Of a stretch of 64,000 bases of DNA, positions 44,104 through 52,364 are shown one piece after another. A program made the position numbers and the translations under genes. Position 1 is the first letter of the stretch. Each line of letters opens with the position of its first letter. The DNA comes from Gemmatimonadota bacterium (GTDB lineage Bacteria > Gemmatimonadota > Gemmatimonadetes > Longimicrobiales > Gaopeijiaceae), in contig JAJDYN010000015.1 of assembly GCA_022825135.1 (NCBI GenBank), forward strand, positions 1-64,000. The letters run 5' to 3'. The notes below the pieces were generated by a model. The model did not search any database. It was not told where the DNA came from and saw only the letters and a program-made list of their open reading frames with translations.

Positions 44104-44714
44104 CGGACGACCTCCGTTGGCGCTCCGTTCGGCCGCTCGAAGGTGGGATCGATACCTGCCGCCGGACGCACGAAGGTCTCGATCCGAAAGTGGGCGCGCA
44201 CCGTCGGATCCTCCTCCATGGCCGGATCGGCGATTGAAGTCATCTCCAGGTCCATCGGCGTAACGATGCGCGGGAGGGACGCGACCGCCGTCAGGAAACG
44301 GGCCACTTGGTGGTACCCCCCCACCACGGCTACCTCATAGCTCCGCTTCGTGTAGAACGGATTCGCCTCCCCCTCTCCGGGGCGAATGAAAGCCAGGTCT
44401 CCCAGCCCCGAGCGCCGGGCCTCCGCCGCCAGCGACTCCAGGAGCGCGGGGACCTCCTCGTTGCGGGGGATCAGTTGCTCCAGGCGCGCAATGTCATCTG
44501 CGTAGCGTCTCAGCCGGCTCGCGAGTTGCGCGGTCCCCTCGGGCACGAGGGTCCGCGCGCGTTCATTCCCGGCTTCCAACTGCTCCAGCTGGCGCTCGAG
44601 TTGCTGCACCTCCCCATCCCGGCTGCGGTGTTCACGGTAGAACAGGGCCGCAGCCAGCGTCACCAGCACGGCCGTCAGCAGAGCGGGCCGCGGACCCGGG
44701 ATGGCGATCATCAT
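44100..44714 (-). CDS. pilO: Type IV pilus assembly protein PilO
   Basis: Inner-membrane protein that pairs with PilN in the pilus alignment complex. The 204-residue product has a single N-terminal span (PALLTAVLVTLAAALFY). A coiled coil follows (EVQQLERQLEQLEAGNERA and LASRLRRYADDIARLEQLIPRNEEVPALLE), and then the ferredoxin-like fold (YEVAVVGGYHQVARFLTAVASLPRIV). The start ATG at 44714 overlaps the pilN stop. Confidence 0.9.
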   Translation of the reverse strand: MMIAIPGPRPALLTAVLVTLAAALFYREHRSRDGEVQQLERQLEQLEAGNERARTLVPEGTAQLASRLRRYADDIARLEQLIPRNEEVPALLESLAAEARRSGLGDLAFIRPGEGEANPFYTKRSYEVAVVGGYHQVARFLTAVASLPRIVTPMDLEMTSIADPAMEEDPTVRAHFRIETFVRPAAGIDPTFERPNGAPTEVVR

Positions 44715-45337
44715 GCCGGGTTCCCCATCGTTGGACGCGGCCTGTAGGAGGCCCATAGCACAAACGCGCTGAGGACCCACTCCCCGCCGTCCGGAAGTCG
44801 CTCCGCGACCTGCTCGGTACCGGCCAGGCTGACGGCAGTCAGGAAGGGAGATGCCTCCAGCCGGTTCATGAAGCGCGTCAAGGCAAAGGTGTTGGCAGTC
44901 CGTCCCTCGATCTGCACCTGGATCTGGTCCCCGGCACCCGCTTCCGCGATACGCGTCAACCAGGTGAACTCGGGCACCGCAGCCGCCACTTCAGCGAGGA
45001 TGTGGGACCAGACGTACCGCCCGCGGTCGAGTTCCCGGATGACACGCACGCGTGCGGCCACGGAATCGCGTCCGGCACGCAATTGCTCCGCCGTGGAGAT
45101 CAGGCCGGCCAGTTCGGTCGAATCGCGCACGGCCTCAGTGACCCGATCCTGCAGAACCCGGCGCCGATCACGCGCACCCGGGTGGAGCAACGCCAGTACC
45201 AGGAGGGTGACCAGCCCGGGACCGGCCGCCGCCAGGTGCCACGGCGGCCCGGCTCTCGAAGGCGACGCGTCCGCTGACGATCGCCGACCGCGCGCGGTCG
45301 GGCCCGTCCCCCTGGGCATCAGGTTGATTTCAATCAC
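44711..45337 (-). CDS. pilN: Type IV pilus assembly protein PilN
   Basis: Inner-membrane partner of PilM and PilO. The 208-residue product starts MIEINLMPRG, the conserved PilM-binding motif (INLLP in the consensus). One membrane span, a coiled coil and a small alpha/beta domain (WLTRIAEAGAGDQIQVQIEGRTANTFALTRFMNRLE in adjoining pieces) follow. The GTG at 45337 overlaps the pilM stop (GTGA) and is fixed by the N-terminal motif; the open frame extends far upstream inside pilM but does not code. Confidence 0.93.
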   Translation of the reverse strand: MIEINLMPRGTGPTARGRRSSADASPSRAGPPWHLAAAGPGLVTLLVLALLHPGARDRRRVLQDRVTEAVRDSTELAGLISTAEQLRAGRDSVAARVRVIRELDRGRYVWSHILAEVAAAVPEFTWLTRIAEAGAGDQIQVQIEGRTANTFALTRFMNRLEASPFLTAVSLAGTEQVAERLPDGGEWVLSAFVLWASYRPRPTMGNPA

Positions 45338-46377
45338 CGGTCGCGCCTCCGGGGGAACGAGCGCAAGGCCAGGCCCACCGGCAACAACAGCATGGGCGCG
45401 ACCGCTTCCAGCTCGACATCGACGCAGGCATCCGGCCGGACGGGAATCTGTTCGAAGGGGTTGGCGACGTGTGTTTCGATGGAGAGGATGCGGCCCAGCG
45501 CCTCGGCCAGGCCCGGGATCCGGGCACCCCCGCCGCTCAGGTATACGCGCCCCAGGCCCAGGTCGGCGGGCCTGGCTTTCAGGAAAGCCGACGCCCTCCC
45601 CAGCCCGACGGCCATTTCGTCCGCCGCCCACTCGATGACCGTCCGAAGGCCCGGCGATACCCTCTGGTCGCGAATCATCGCTTCCGTGGACCGCGCCTCG
45701 AGGCCCGTCTCCCGCTGGGCTGCCTTGCACAGGGAGCGCACGCCGAAGTGGAAATCACGCGTGACCGCGGGGATGCCTTCTTCCACAACGACCACCGTGG
45801 TCGTCTCCCAGCCAATGTCGGCGGCCATGACGACACCCTCAGCCGCTTCGGGATGGTTGTGGATCAGGGCATTGCTCAGCGCAAAGCCGTCCACATCAAG
45901 GACTTCGACCGCGAGCCCGGCGGCGTGCACGATCTCGGTGGCCTCATGTACCAGGTCGCGCTTGGCCGCCACGAGAAGGACGTCCATGGGATCTCCGGGG
46001 GTCAGGATCTGGAAGTCCAGTTCAACGCTGGCGGTATCGAAGGGAAGGTGCTGCTCGGCCTCCCAGCGGATGACCTCCCGCAGGTCGGACGGCTTCATGC
46101 GCTCCAATTCGATCCGCTTGGCAATGACACCGTGACCGGAGACGCCGGTCACCACCTCGCGGCGCTTCAGTCCGGAGTCCCGGAACAGTTCGACGACGGC
46201 TTCCACCACGGAAACTCCGGCGCGCGCATCGTCGTCCCTCTCCGTCAACGCGCGCATCGCGACCCGGGAGACCTCGGGAGCCTGCCCAGCCTGGCTCATC
46301 TGTACGACCTTGAGGTATCGGCTCCCGACATCGAGCCCCAGGGACACTTTTCCGCGCCTGAACCAGCTCATCGACAC
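45334..46377 (-). CDS. pilM: Type IV pilus assembly ATPase-like protein PilM
   Basis: Cytoplasmic actin-fold protein that binds the PilN tail. The 347-residue protein has the phosphate loops of the FtsA/actin family: SLGLDVGSRYLKVVQM, MAADIGWETTTVVVV and VYLSGGGARIPGLAEAL. RWEAEQHLPFD is typical of PilM. Starts at GTG 46377 and ATG 46371 are both possible. It heads the pilMNOPQ run, directly after the minor pilin genes. Confidence 0.95.
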   Translation of the reverse strand: MSMSWFRRGKVSLGLDVGSRYLKVVQMSQAGQAPEVSRVAMRALTERDDDARAGVSVVEAVVELFRDSGLKRREVVTGVSGHGVIAKRIELERMKPSDLREVIRWEAEQHLPFDTASVELDFQILTPGDPMDVLLVAAKRDLVHEATEIVHAAGLAVEVLDVDGFALSNALIHNHPEAAEGVVMAADIGWETTTVVVVEEGIPAVTRDFHFGVRSLCKAAQRETGLEARSTEAMIRDQRVSPGLRTVIEWAADEMAVGLGRASAFLKARPADLGLGRVYLSGGGARIPGLAEALGRILSIETHVANPFEQIPVRPDACVDVELEAVAPMLLLPVGLALRSFPRRRDR

Positions 46378-46380
46378 TGT

Positions 46381-47508
46381 CTAGACGGGCTCGAGCCAGG
46401 AGCCCGCCGGCAGGGCCCGCATCGTCCGTAGTCCGGCATGGCTGAGCGCGCGCAATCCGGCGCAGGCGGACGCCTCCACTCGAGCCCGTCCTTCCAGGAG
46501 GACCCGGTCGCCCGAGCGGATCCATCCGGCAACGCGCGCGTCGTCGGCAAGGCGGACGGCCTCCGTCGCCAGCACCAGCCCCGCGAAGGTTGCGTCGGCC
46601 AGGAAGCTCGCGCCCCCGTCAACTACCAGCACCCCCTGTCCCTCGCCCCCGGTCACCTCCAGCGATCCGCGGACAACGACGACCGGCAGGTAGGCCCCGC
46701 AGACTCCGGCAGGACTCAGCGGCGTGCCCCAGTTGCCGGCAGCGGTTGCGGGACAACCGCTGCCCAGATGGACGCGCGTACTGCCACCGGGGACGCCGAG
46801 CGTCATGTCCGCCAGCTCGGTCAGATCCTGGAGGGAGAGGACGCCCAGATTCAGGGACGGCGGATTCAGGTCGAGCGCCAGGCGCTGCCGCCGTGCCGGC
46901 TCGAGCGCGGCAGCCGGAGGCACCCAGCGCCCGCTCTCGGCCGCGACGCCATGCGGGAAGATCGAATCCGCCACCGGAAGCTGTGGTGCGCACTCGGCAG
47001 CGCTCCAGGCCAGCGGTGGAGCCGTAACGCGGTCACCCGCTATCAGGGCGGAACCTGTTACCGAGATGCTGGCCGGCGCGGCGACCGCCGCCGGCAAGGC
47101 GCTCAGGCGGGCGCCTGCGTCGAGCGCCCAGGTCAGCCGCCCCGTTTTAACGCGGGCTGCGCCGTCCACCATGCCCTCCCCGGCAAGCAGATGGATCTCG
47201 CGTGTAAGGCGATGGGCCGCCACGCGATAGGAGCCCCGCTGCCCGTGCGCACCCTCCACCACCGTGCTGTCCCCGACCGGCGCGGCCGCGAGCAGCCCCG
47301 CCGCCGTCCCGGCAACCGCACGCACTCCGCCCTCCGCGGCAAGCCGGGCGATCAGCAGATCTCGTTCCGCTCCGGCTACCCTCAACTCCTGGTGCGCCAG
47401 GTAGTGGAGGAGATGTCCGAAACCGGTGGCGGCCAGCAGCACCATGAGGATCAGCGGGATGGCGAATCCCCCGTCGCCCGCGACTCCGGGGCCGGCGACG
47501 TTCCTCAC
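46381..47508 (-). CDS. PilX/GspK-like pilus protein
   Basis: A 375-residue protein with a type IV pilin-like N-terminus (GDGG-FAIPLILMVLLAATGFG) and a long non-repetitive domain with several Cys. It lacks Glu at position +5 after the Gly, as GspK does among pseudopilins. I see no assigned function beyond a tip or minor-pilin role. The GTG at 47508 overlaps the stop of the previous gene (GTGA). Its domain has few family features, so the call rests on the N-terminus and on its place in the minor-pilin cluster. Confidence 0.72.
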   Translation of the reverse strand: MRNVAGPGVAGDGGFAIPLILMVLLAATGFGHLLHYLAHQELRVAGAERDLLIARLAAEGGVRAVAGTAAGLLAAAPVGDSTVVEGAHGQRGSYRVAAHRLTREIHLLAGEGMVDGAARVKTGRLTWALDAGARLSALPAAVAAPASISVTGSALIAGDRVTAPPLAWSAAECAPQLPVADSIFPHGVAAESGRWVPPAAALEPARRQRLALDLNPPSLNLGVLSLQDLTELADMTLGVPGGSTRVHLGSGCPATAAGNWGTPLSPAGVCGAYLPVVVVRGSLEVTGGEGQGVLVVDGGASFLADATFAGLVLATEAVRLADDARVAGWIRSGDRVLLEGRARVEASACAGLRALSHAGLRTMRALPAGSWLEPV

Positions 47509-48233
47509 GGCCAGGCCTCCCGCGGCCACACGCGCGCCGAGTCGATTGTGGTCGTACGGGCATCCTGTCCGAAGGCCAGCCGCAGATCGAGTCCGGCCCC
47601 GCGACCCGACACCCCCGAGGCGCCACCCGCGCCTGTTCGCAGGACCTGCGCGGTGAGCGGCTGGCGCCCCCCTCGACCCGGCCGGTAGCGGAAGGCTCCC
47701 GCGGCAACATGGTAGCTGCCCCGTTCGAATACCCGTCCCACGACCACCTCCGGTACGGCCGGATTCAGCTCCCATGCCTGAGCGCGGGCGCCATCCCCGC
47801 ACGCGGCGGGCCGAGCCCGGACGAGTGCCGCGACGCGCCACACCCCATCAGCGGCGAGGACGAGCACGGAGTCCTTGGCCGGGTCGGGTCGGCGCAGTCC
47901 GGCGTAGCGCACAACCCACAACGACCCGGAGGCGGGGGCGCAACGCACCCCCGTTCCGCGAAACGCCCGCATGGCAATTGAGTCTCCGACGCCGGCCACC
48001 CAGTCGACCCCGGCAAGCCCCGTCCTTAGTTCCTGCGCGAGCGTGTACCGCGCGATCCTTCTCGTTTCGCGCATCTCCGTCTCCCCCGTCACGCTCCCAA
48101 GGGCATGCCGGAGCGTCGCCAACGTCTGCAGTGCCGCCGCCATGACCGCGACCAGAAGCACCATGGCGGTCAGGGCTTCCACGATCGATGATCCCCGACG
48201 GGAAGGGGTTTTCGGCGGATGTGGGGCGCTCAT
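47505..48233 (-). CDS. PilW/GspJ-like minor prepilin
   Basis: A 242-residue protein with a prepilin cleavage site (SRRG-SSIVEALTAMVLLVAVM), Glu at +5 and a globular domain with a pair of Cys. Prepilin peptidase (15.3 kb) should process it. The order FimT-, PilV-, PilW-, PilX-like matches the fimT-pilV-pilW-pilX cluster of Pseudomonas, where these proteins prime pilus assembly. The start lies one base after the previous stop. Confidence 0.82.
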   Translation of the reverse strand: MSAPHPPKTPSRRGSSIVEALTAMVLLVAVMAAALQTLATLRHALGSVTGETEMRETRRIARYTLAQELRTGLAGVDWVAGVGDSIAMRAFRGTGVRCAPASGSLWVVRYAGLRRPDPAKDSVLVLAADGVWRVAALVRARPAACGDGARAQAWELNPAVPEVVVGRVFERGSYHVAAGAFRYRPGRGGRQPLTAQVLRTGAGGASGVSGRGAGLDLRLAFGQDARTTTIDSARVWPREAWP

Positions 48234-48234
48234 A

Positions 48235-48609
48235 TCAGGGTGCCGGCACGGTAGCCGTGACGCGCAGCAGCTCCGCTCTGGTGGTGTCGTGCGCGCTGGC
48301 CCGGATGACGACCTGCAGGAGCCTCCCTCCCAGGGGAACCGGATCTTCCCAGACCAGCACGCCCCACGGGTATTGGCGCGCTCCGCCGCTCGATGCGCCG
48401 AAGAGGCCGAGGGAGTCGGCGATTTCCCCCGCTGCCACCACCGCCGCGCCCAGTTCTCCGGCGCGCCGCCAGGATTGAAGTGACGCGGTCCCGAGCGCGG
48501 CCGCGGCCAGCAGACCTGTGCACAGCAGCATGATGGCCAGCAAGGCCTCCACGAGCGTGAACCCCGCGGAAGCAGTCGCTGCAGGGGGCGCCCGTCTCGA
48601 CCCACTCAT
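48235..48609 (-). CDS. PilV/GspI-like minor prepilin
   Basis: A 124-residue prepilin. The leader is MSGSRRAPPAATASAG, cleavage falls before FTLVEALLAIMLLCTG, and Glu is at +5. The body is small, with one hydrophobic N-terminal helix and a beta-rich C-terminus. It overlaps the FimT-like stop by four bases (ATGA). Confidence 0.85.
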   Translation of the reverse strand: MSGSRRAPPAATASAGFTLVEALLAIMLLCTGLLAAAALGTASLQSWRRAGELGAAVVAAGEIADSLGLFGASSGGARQYPWGVLVWEDPVPLGGRLLQVVIRASAHDTTRAELLRVTATVPAP

Positions 48610-49034
48610 CGCCGCGACACCCGCCCGTAGGTGGAAATCACCAGCGACGCATGTGTTGCGCCCCGCCCGAAGCGAAGCGTACGTGCGGACATCCGGCCCA
48701 GTCCGAGCGCATTGAATTCAATGGTCGCGAGCGTATCCCGCCCCGAAATGTCGAGCGAAACCCCGTAGCGGTCTCCCAGGTCGACACGCTCCCGGAACGT
48801 GCCTCCGAGGCTGCGCTCGATGCGCCCGCGGCCCGGCACGATCGTGACCTGCGAGGCGCCGGACCCCAGCGCGTCAATCCGGGCGCGGGCGAGAAGCGCC
48901 GCGCTGGCCTCGCGCGCCTGCGTCACCGCCCAGCGATCGCGGTGCAGTTGCAGTGCAGGCATCCCCAGCGCGATCCCGATGCCGAGAATAGCCAGCACCA
49001 CCAGGCACTCAAAGAGTGTGAATCCCCCGTTCAT
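48606..49034 (-). CDS. FimT/GspH-like minor prepilin
   Basis: First gene of the pilus cluster. The 142-residue product starts MNGG-FTLFECLVVLAILGI, a very short leader with the cleavage Gly and Glu at +5. The helix and the beta domain (ASQVTIVPGRGRIERSL) resemble FimT/GspH. The operon promoter should lie in the 125 bases upstream, but I cannot point to it. Confidence 0.85.
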   Translation of the reverse strand: MNGGFTLFECLVVLAILGIGIALGMPALQLHRDRWAVTQAREASAALLARARIDALGSGASQVTIVPGRGRIERSLGGTFRERVDLGDRYGVSLDISGRDTLATIEFNALGLGRMSARTLRFGRGATHASLVISTYGRVSRR

Positions 49035-49159
49035 GCCATGAAAGATGGCGTCCGGGGATCCTGCCGGGGATGGCGTTCCGGGACTGCGGAATGTCGATCC
49101 GGGACTACCCGGCTTCCAGAACCACTCCGGCCGCTACCGCGGCCGCGTGAGGACGGTCG

Positions 49160-50161
49160 CTACCGGAACTGCGCGGGGATGGTGAGCACCTGACCCGGGT
49201 AGATCCGGCTGCCCCGCAGGTTGTTTGACTGCCGCAGCGCAGCGATCGTCGTCCCGTGCGCCCGCGCGATGTCCCAAAGGGAATCCCCGCGCTGCACCCG
49301 GTACCTCAGCCTCATGGCCTGCTGCACACCGACTCCGCCCCCCGCCGGGATCGTCAGAACCTGGCCCGGATGGATCCGGCTGCCCAGAAGATTATTCGAC
49401 TGCTGGATCGCCGCGATCGTCGTCCCGTGCGCCCGCGCAATATCCCAGAGAGCGTCTCCGGATCGCACGCGATATGATCGGCCGCCTTCGGCCGCGGCCA
49501 CGACGTCTTCTGCCGAGGCTGCCTCCGCCGCATCCGCCGCGGCCGCCACCCGGGTCTCCGCCGCCTGGACGGCTCCTGTCCTCAGGCCCTCCACGTAGCG
49601 GGTATAGGGTTCGGGGTACAGGGCGATGTGGTAGTGGGGGGGTCGAGACTCGCGCGTCGCCTCGAGGACGCCGTTGGCTTCCAGGGAGAGCAGGACGTCC
49701 TCCAGCCATGCGCGGCAGGGACGATGGTTCGACCGGCGCAGGTCGACGGCCATGCCGGTGGGATGCACCGAGCGGCTGGAAGCGTTGGGGGGCTGCCGGT
49801 TGAGCGCACGCGTCAGGCTGGTGACGACCATGACCTCCCCGCAAGCCCTGCGATACTGCCCCGCCAGCCGCTCGACGAAGGTGCGAACCTGGGGGCGGGC
49901 GTAGGGGAAGCTGACCTCGTCATCGATGTCATAGTCCCGGTTGCCGTGCAGGGGCACCAGATAGCCCAACTCCACAAACCGCCGCACGTGGGCGGCGTCC
50001 CGCAGGTAGGTGAAGTCGTGGGCCTGGGCCTGCGCGTTCTGGGCCGTCAGCGAGCGGGATGACCCGCGGAGGCTCTGCGCAGCCGATGAGGAGGGCGCGA
50101 GGCCCGCAGCCAGCAGTGCGCCGAAGACCAGGACTCCTGCCCGAATGCCGTCTCGTCCCAT
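49160..50161 (-). CDS. Secreted M15-like peptidase domain with two LysM repeats
   Basis: A 333-residue exported cell-wall protein. From the ATG at 50161 it has a clear signal peptide (VLVFGALLAAGLAPSSSAA). The DUF5715-type domain carries SVHPTGMAVDL (His133, Asp140) and PPHYHI (His176, His178), the zinc-binding pattern of VanY/M15 D-Ala-D-Ala peptidases. Two LysM domains (about 229-272 and 287-329) follow and are almost identical, so probably a recent duplication. It likely binds and trims peptidoglycan or a similar glycan. An upstream in-frame ATG at 50236 is a less likely start. Confidence 0.82.
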   Translation of the reverse strand: MGRDGIRAGVLVFGALLAAGLAPSSSAAQSLRGSSRSLTAQNAQAQAHDFTYLRDAAHVRRFVELGYLVPLHGNRDYDIDDEVSFPYARPQVRTFVERLAGQYRRACGEVMVVTSLTRALNRQPPNASSRSVHPTGMAVDLRRSNHRPCRAWLEDVLLSLEANGVLEATRESRPPHYHIALYPEPYTRYVEGLRTGAVQAAETRVAAAADAAEAASAEDVVAAAEGGRSYRVRSGDALWDIARAHGTTIAAIQQSNNLLGSRIHPGQVLTIPAGGGVGVQQAMRLRYRVQRGDSLWDIARAHGTTIAALRQSNNLRGSRIYPGQVLTIPAQFR

Positions 50162-50260
50162 CGTCCCCCATCCAGATCCAGGCTGTAGCGGGAAGGGTGA
50201 TCGGATCGCCCCGCTCCGACCATCTCCAAACTTCATTTGTTTAGAGCGCGCAGCGTGTAT

Positions 50261-50289
50261 TCTATACGCCGATTCTCCCTCGTCCGCAA
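50261..50289 (-). promoter_or_regulatory. Candidate sigma70 promoter for the LysM protein gene
   Basis: On the minus strand TTGCGG (50289-50284) and TATAGA (50266-50261) are exactly 17 bases apart, and the second is followed by AT, making TATAGAAT. The region is AT-richer than its surroundings. It lies 100 bases before the chosen start at 50161. Confidence 0.5.
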
Positions 50290-50348
50290 GGGCTCACAAC
50301 GACATGGCGGTGCGGAGCGCGGAGTCGCGCGACGCCTGGCGGGCGGTC

Positions 50349-50963
50349 CTATCCGGCGGCGGCGAAGTTGGCGGCCACGACGTCCCAGTTGACCGTGTTC
50401 CACCACTCGGTCAGATAGTCGGGCCGGCGATTCTGATAGCGCAGATAGTACGCGTGCTCCCAGACGTCCACGCCGAGGATCGGGGTCTGCCCATCCATGA
50501 GCGGGCTGTCCTGGTTCGCCGTAGAGCGCACCGCGAGGCCGGAATCGGTGACGACCACCCAGCCCCAGCCGGAGCCGAAGCGGGTGATGGCCGCGGTGTT
50601 GACGCGGCTCTTCAGTTCGTCGACGGAGCCGAAGGCAGCCCTGATTGCGGAGGCCAGGTCACCCGTCGGGGCATCTGCGCCCCCGGGCGTCATCAGGCGC
50701 CAGAACAGCGCGTGATTGACGTATCCGCCGCCGTTGTTGCGCACGGCGCCGCCAATGGACTCCGGGACGTCGCCCATGTTGCCCAGCAGGTCCTCGACGC
50801 TGCGGCCCTGGAGGCCGGGATGCGACTTGAGCGCGGCGTTGAGATTGGCGGTGTAGGCGGCGTGGTGCTTCGAATGGTGTATCTCCATCGTGCGCGCGTC
50901 GATGTGCGGCTCGAGCGCATCGTAGTCGTAACCGAGGTCCGGAAGTGCGTGGGGATAGGCCAT
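50349..50963 (-). CDS. sodA: Superoxide dismutase, Fe/Mn family
   Basis: Converts superoxide to peroxide and oxygen. The 204-residue protein has the first metal ligand in [11 protein letters not shown], the second in [10 protein letters not shown] and the last two in [36 protein letters not shown] resembles the manganese type, so Mn is more likely than Fe (inference). It is cytoplasmic, with no signal peptide. Confidence 0.96.
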   Translation of the reverse strand: MAYPHALPDLGYDYDALEPHIDARTMEIHHSKHHAAYTANLNAALKSHPGLQGRSVEDLLGNMGDVPESIGGAVRNNGGGYVNHALFWRLMTPGGADAPTGDLASAIRAAFGSVDELKSRVNTAAITRFGSGWGWVVVTDSGLAVRSTANQDSPLMDGQTPILGVDVWEHAYYLRYQNRRPDYLTEWWNTVNWDVVAANFAAAG

Positions 50964-51022
50964 GGTCGCAGGCTCCGCTGTATGGAGGGGATGTGCTCCG
51001 GGGCACCTCGCCGGAACGAGGC

Positions 51023-52319
51023 GTGGTATGTTGGGGAATCGGCATCGTATCTTACAGGCAAGCGCCCCGGAGTTCCACCACTGGCCGCGGGAGAACCTGG
51101 AAGCTGAAGACGAACCCGCCGCGCATTCTTCTGGTCGACTGCGACAGCTTCTTCGTGCAGGTGGCGCGCCTCGAGGATCCCGATGGCGCGGGACGCCGGC
51201 GGCTGCTCATCGTCGGGGGGACGCCGGAGGGCCGGGGCGTGGTAGCGTCGGCTTCCTACGAGGCGCGCAGGCACGGGGTCCGCTCGGCGATGCCCACGGC
51301 GCAGGCGCTCCGTCTGTGTCCCGAAGCCGCGGTGGTTGCGGTGCCGAGGGCGGCGTGCGTGCGGCGCAGCCGGGATGTCCGGCGGGCCCTGCAGGAGCTG
51401 TCTCCCGTGGTCAGACCCGCTTCCATCGACGAATTCTATCTGGATCTCTCGGGCACGGAGCGGATGCTGGCCGGGGAGTCCTTCGAAGACACCGCCCGGC
51501 GCATCCGCGATACGGTGCTGGCGCGCACCGGCATTTCGGTTTCGGCGGGAGGCGGCACCCGGCGGCTCATCGCCAAGCTCGCCACCGGGCTCGCCAAGCC
51601 GGCGGGCGTCTGCAATCGTGCCCCCGGGAGAGGAATCCGAGTTCATGCGGCGGTTCGACCTCGAGGACATCCCGGGGATTGGCCCCGCGTTTCGCGCGGC
51701 ACTCGAGCGCCGGTCGCTACGGTCCGTGGCCGACGTGCTGCGGGTCCAGCCGGAATGGCTCGAGCGCTGGTTCGGAGCCCGGCGCGCCCGCTGGCTGCAC
51801 GACCGCGTGCGGGGACTGGACGGCGAGGACGCGCTCCCGGTGCGAGAGCGGAAGTCGGTGAGCGTGGAACGGACGTTTGCCGACGACCTCTCCGACGACG
51901 ATGAACTGGACGGGGTGCTGTCGCGACAGGTGAACTCGGTCGCGCGCCGCGTTCGCCGGCTCGGCGGGGGAGCGCGCACGATCACCGTCAAGATCCGGGA
52001 CCGGGATTTCGCGACCCGCCAGTGCAGCCGCACGCTGCCCCGCCCGGTCGAATCCGACCAGGCCATCCTTGGCGTGGCACGCGAGCTTCTTGCCCAACTC
52101 CGGTCCCGGCGCCGAACTCCCGCGCGCCTCCTCGGGGTCGCCGCCAGCGGGTTGTCGCGCGAAGGCAAACGAACGCAACTCGCTTTTTTCCCGGAGGTCG
52201 ATGATCCGGATCCGGAACGCGCCCGGCGCATCTCTCAGGTGATGGACGTCGCCCGAAAACGGTTCGGCGATGGCGCGCTGGGTCCGGGACGCAGCCTCAA
52301 TCCCCGGGACACAGGGTAG
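51023..52319 (+). pseudogene. Y-family DNA polymerase (Pol IV-like) with a frameshift
   Basis: Translesion polymerase related to DinB. The first frame (up to about 51613) holds [37 protein letters not shown], the catalytic SIDEFYLDLSGTE and TRRLIAKLATGLAKPAG. The family continues in the next frame with IVPPGEESEF, the helix-hairpin-helix IPGIGPAF, and little-finger sequence to the stop at 52319. One extra base near 51614 (TGC A ATC) breaks the frame, so either the gene is inactivated or the base is a sequencing error. The 5' start is also unclear: no ATG is in frame; a GTG at 51023 is possible. Confidence 0.8.
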
Positions 52320-52364
52320 CCCGCTCTCGGACCGCATCCCCCCCTTCTCGTGCGAAGCTCCCGG

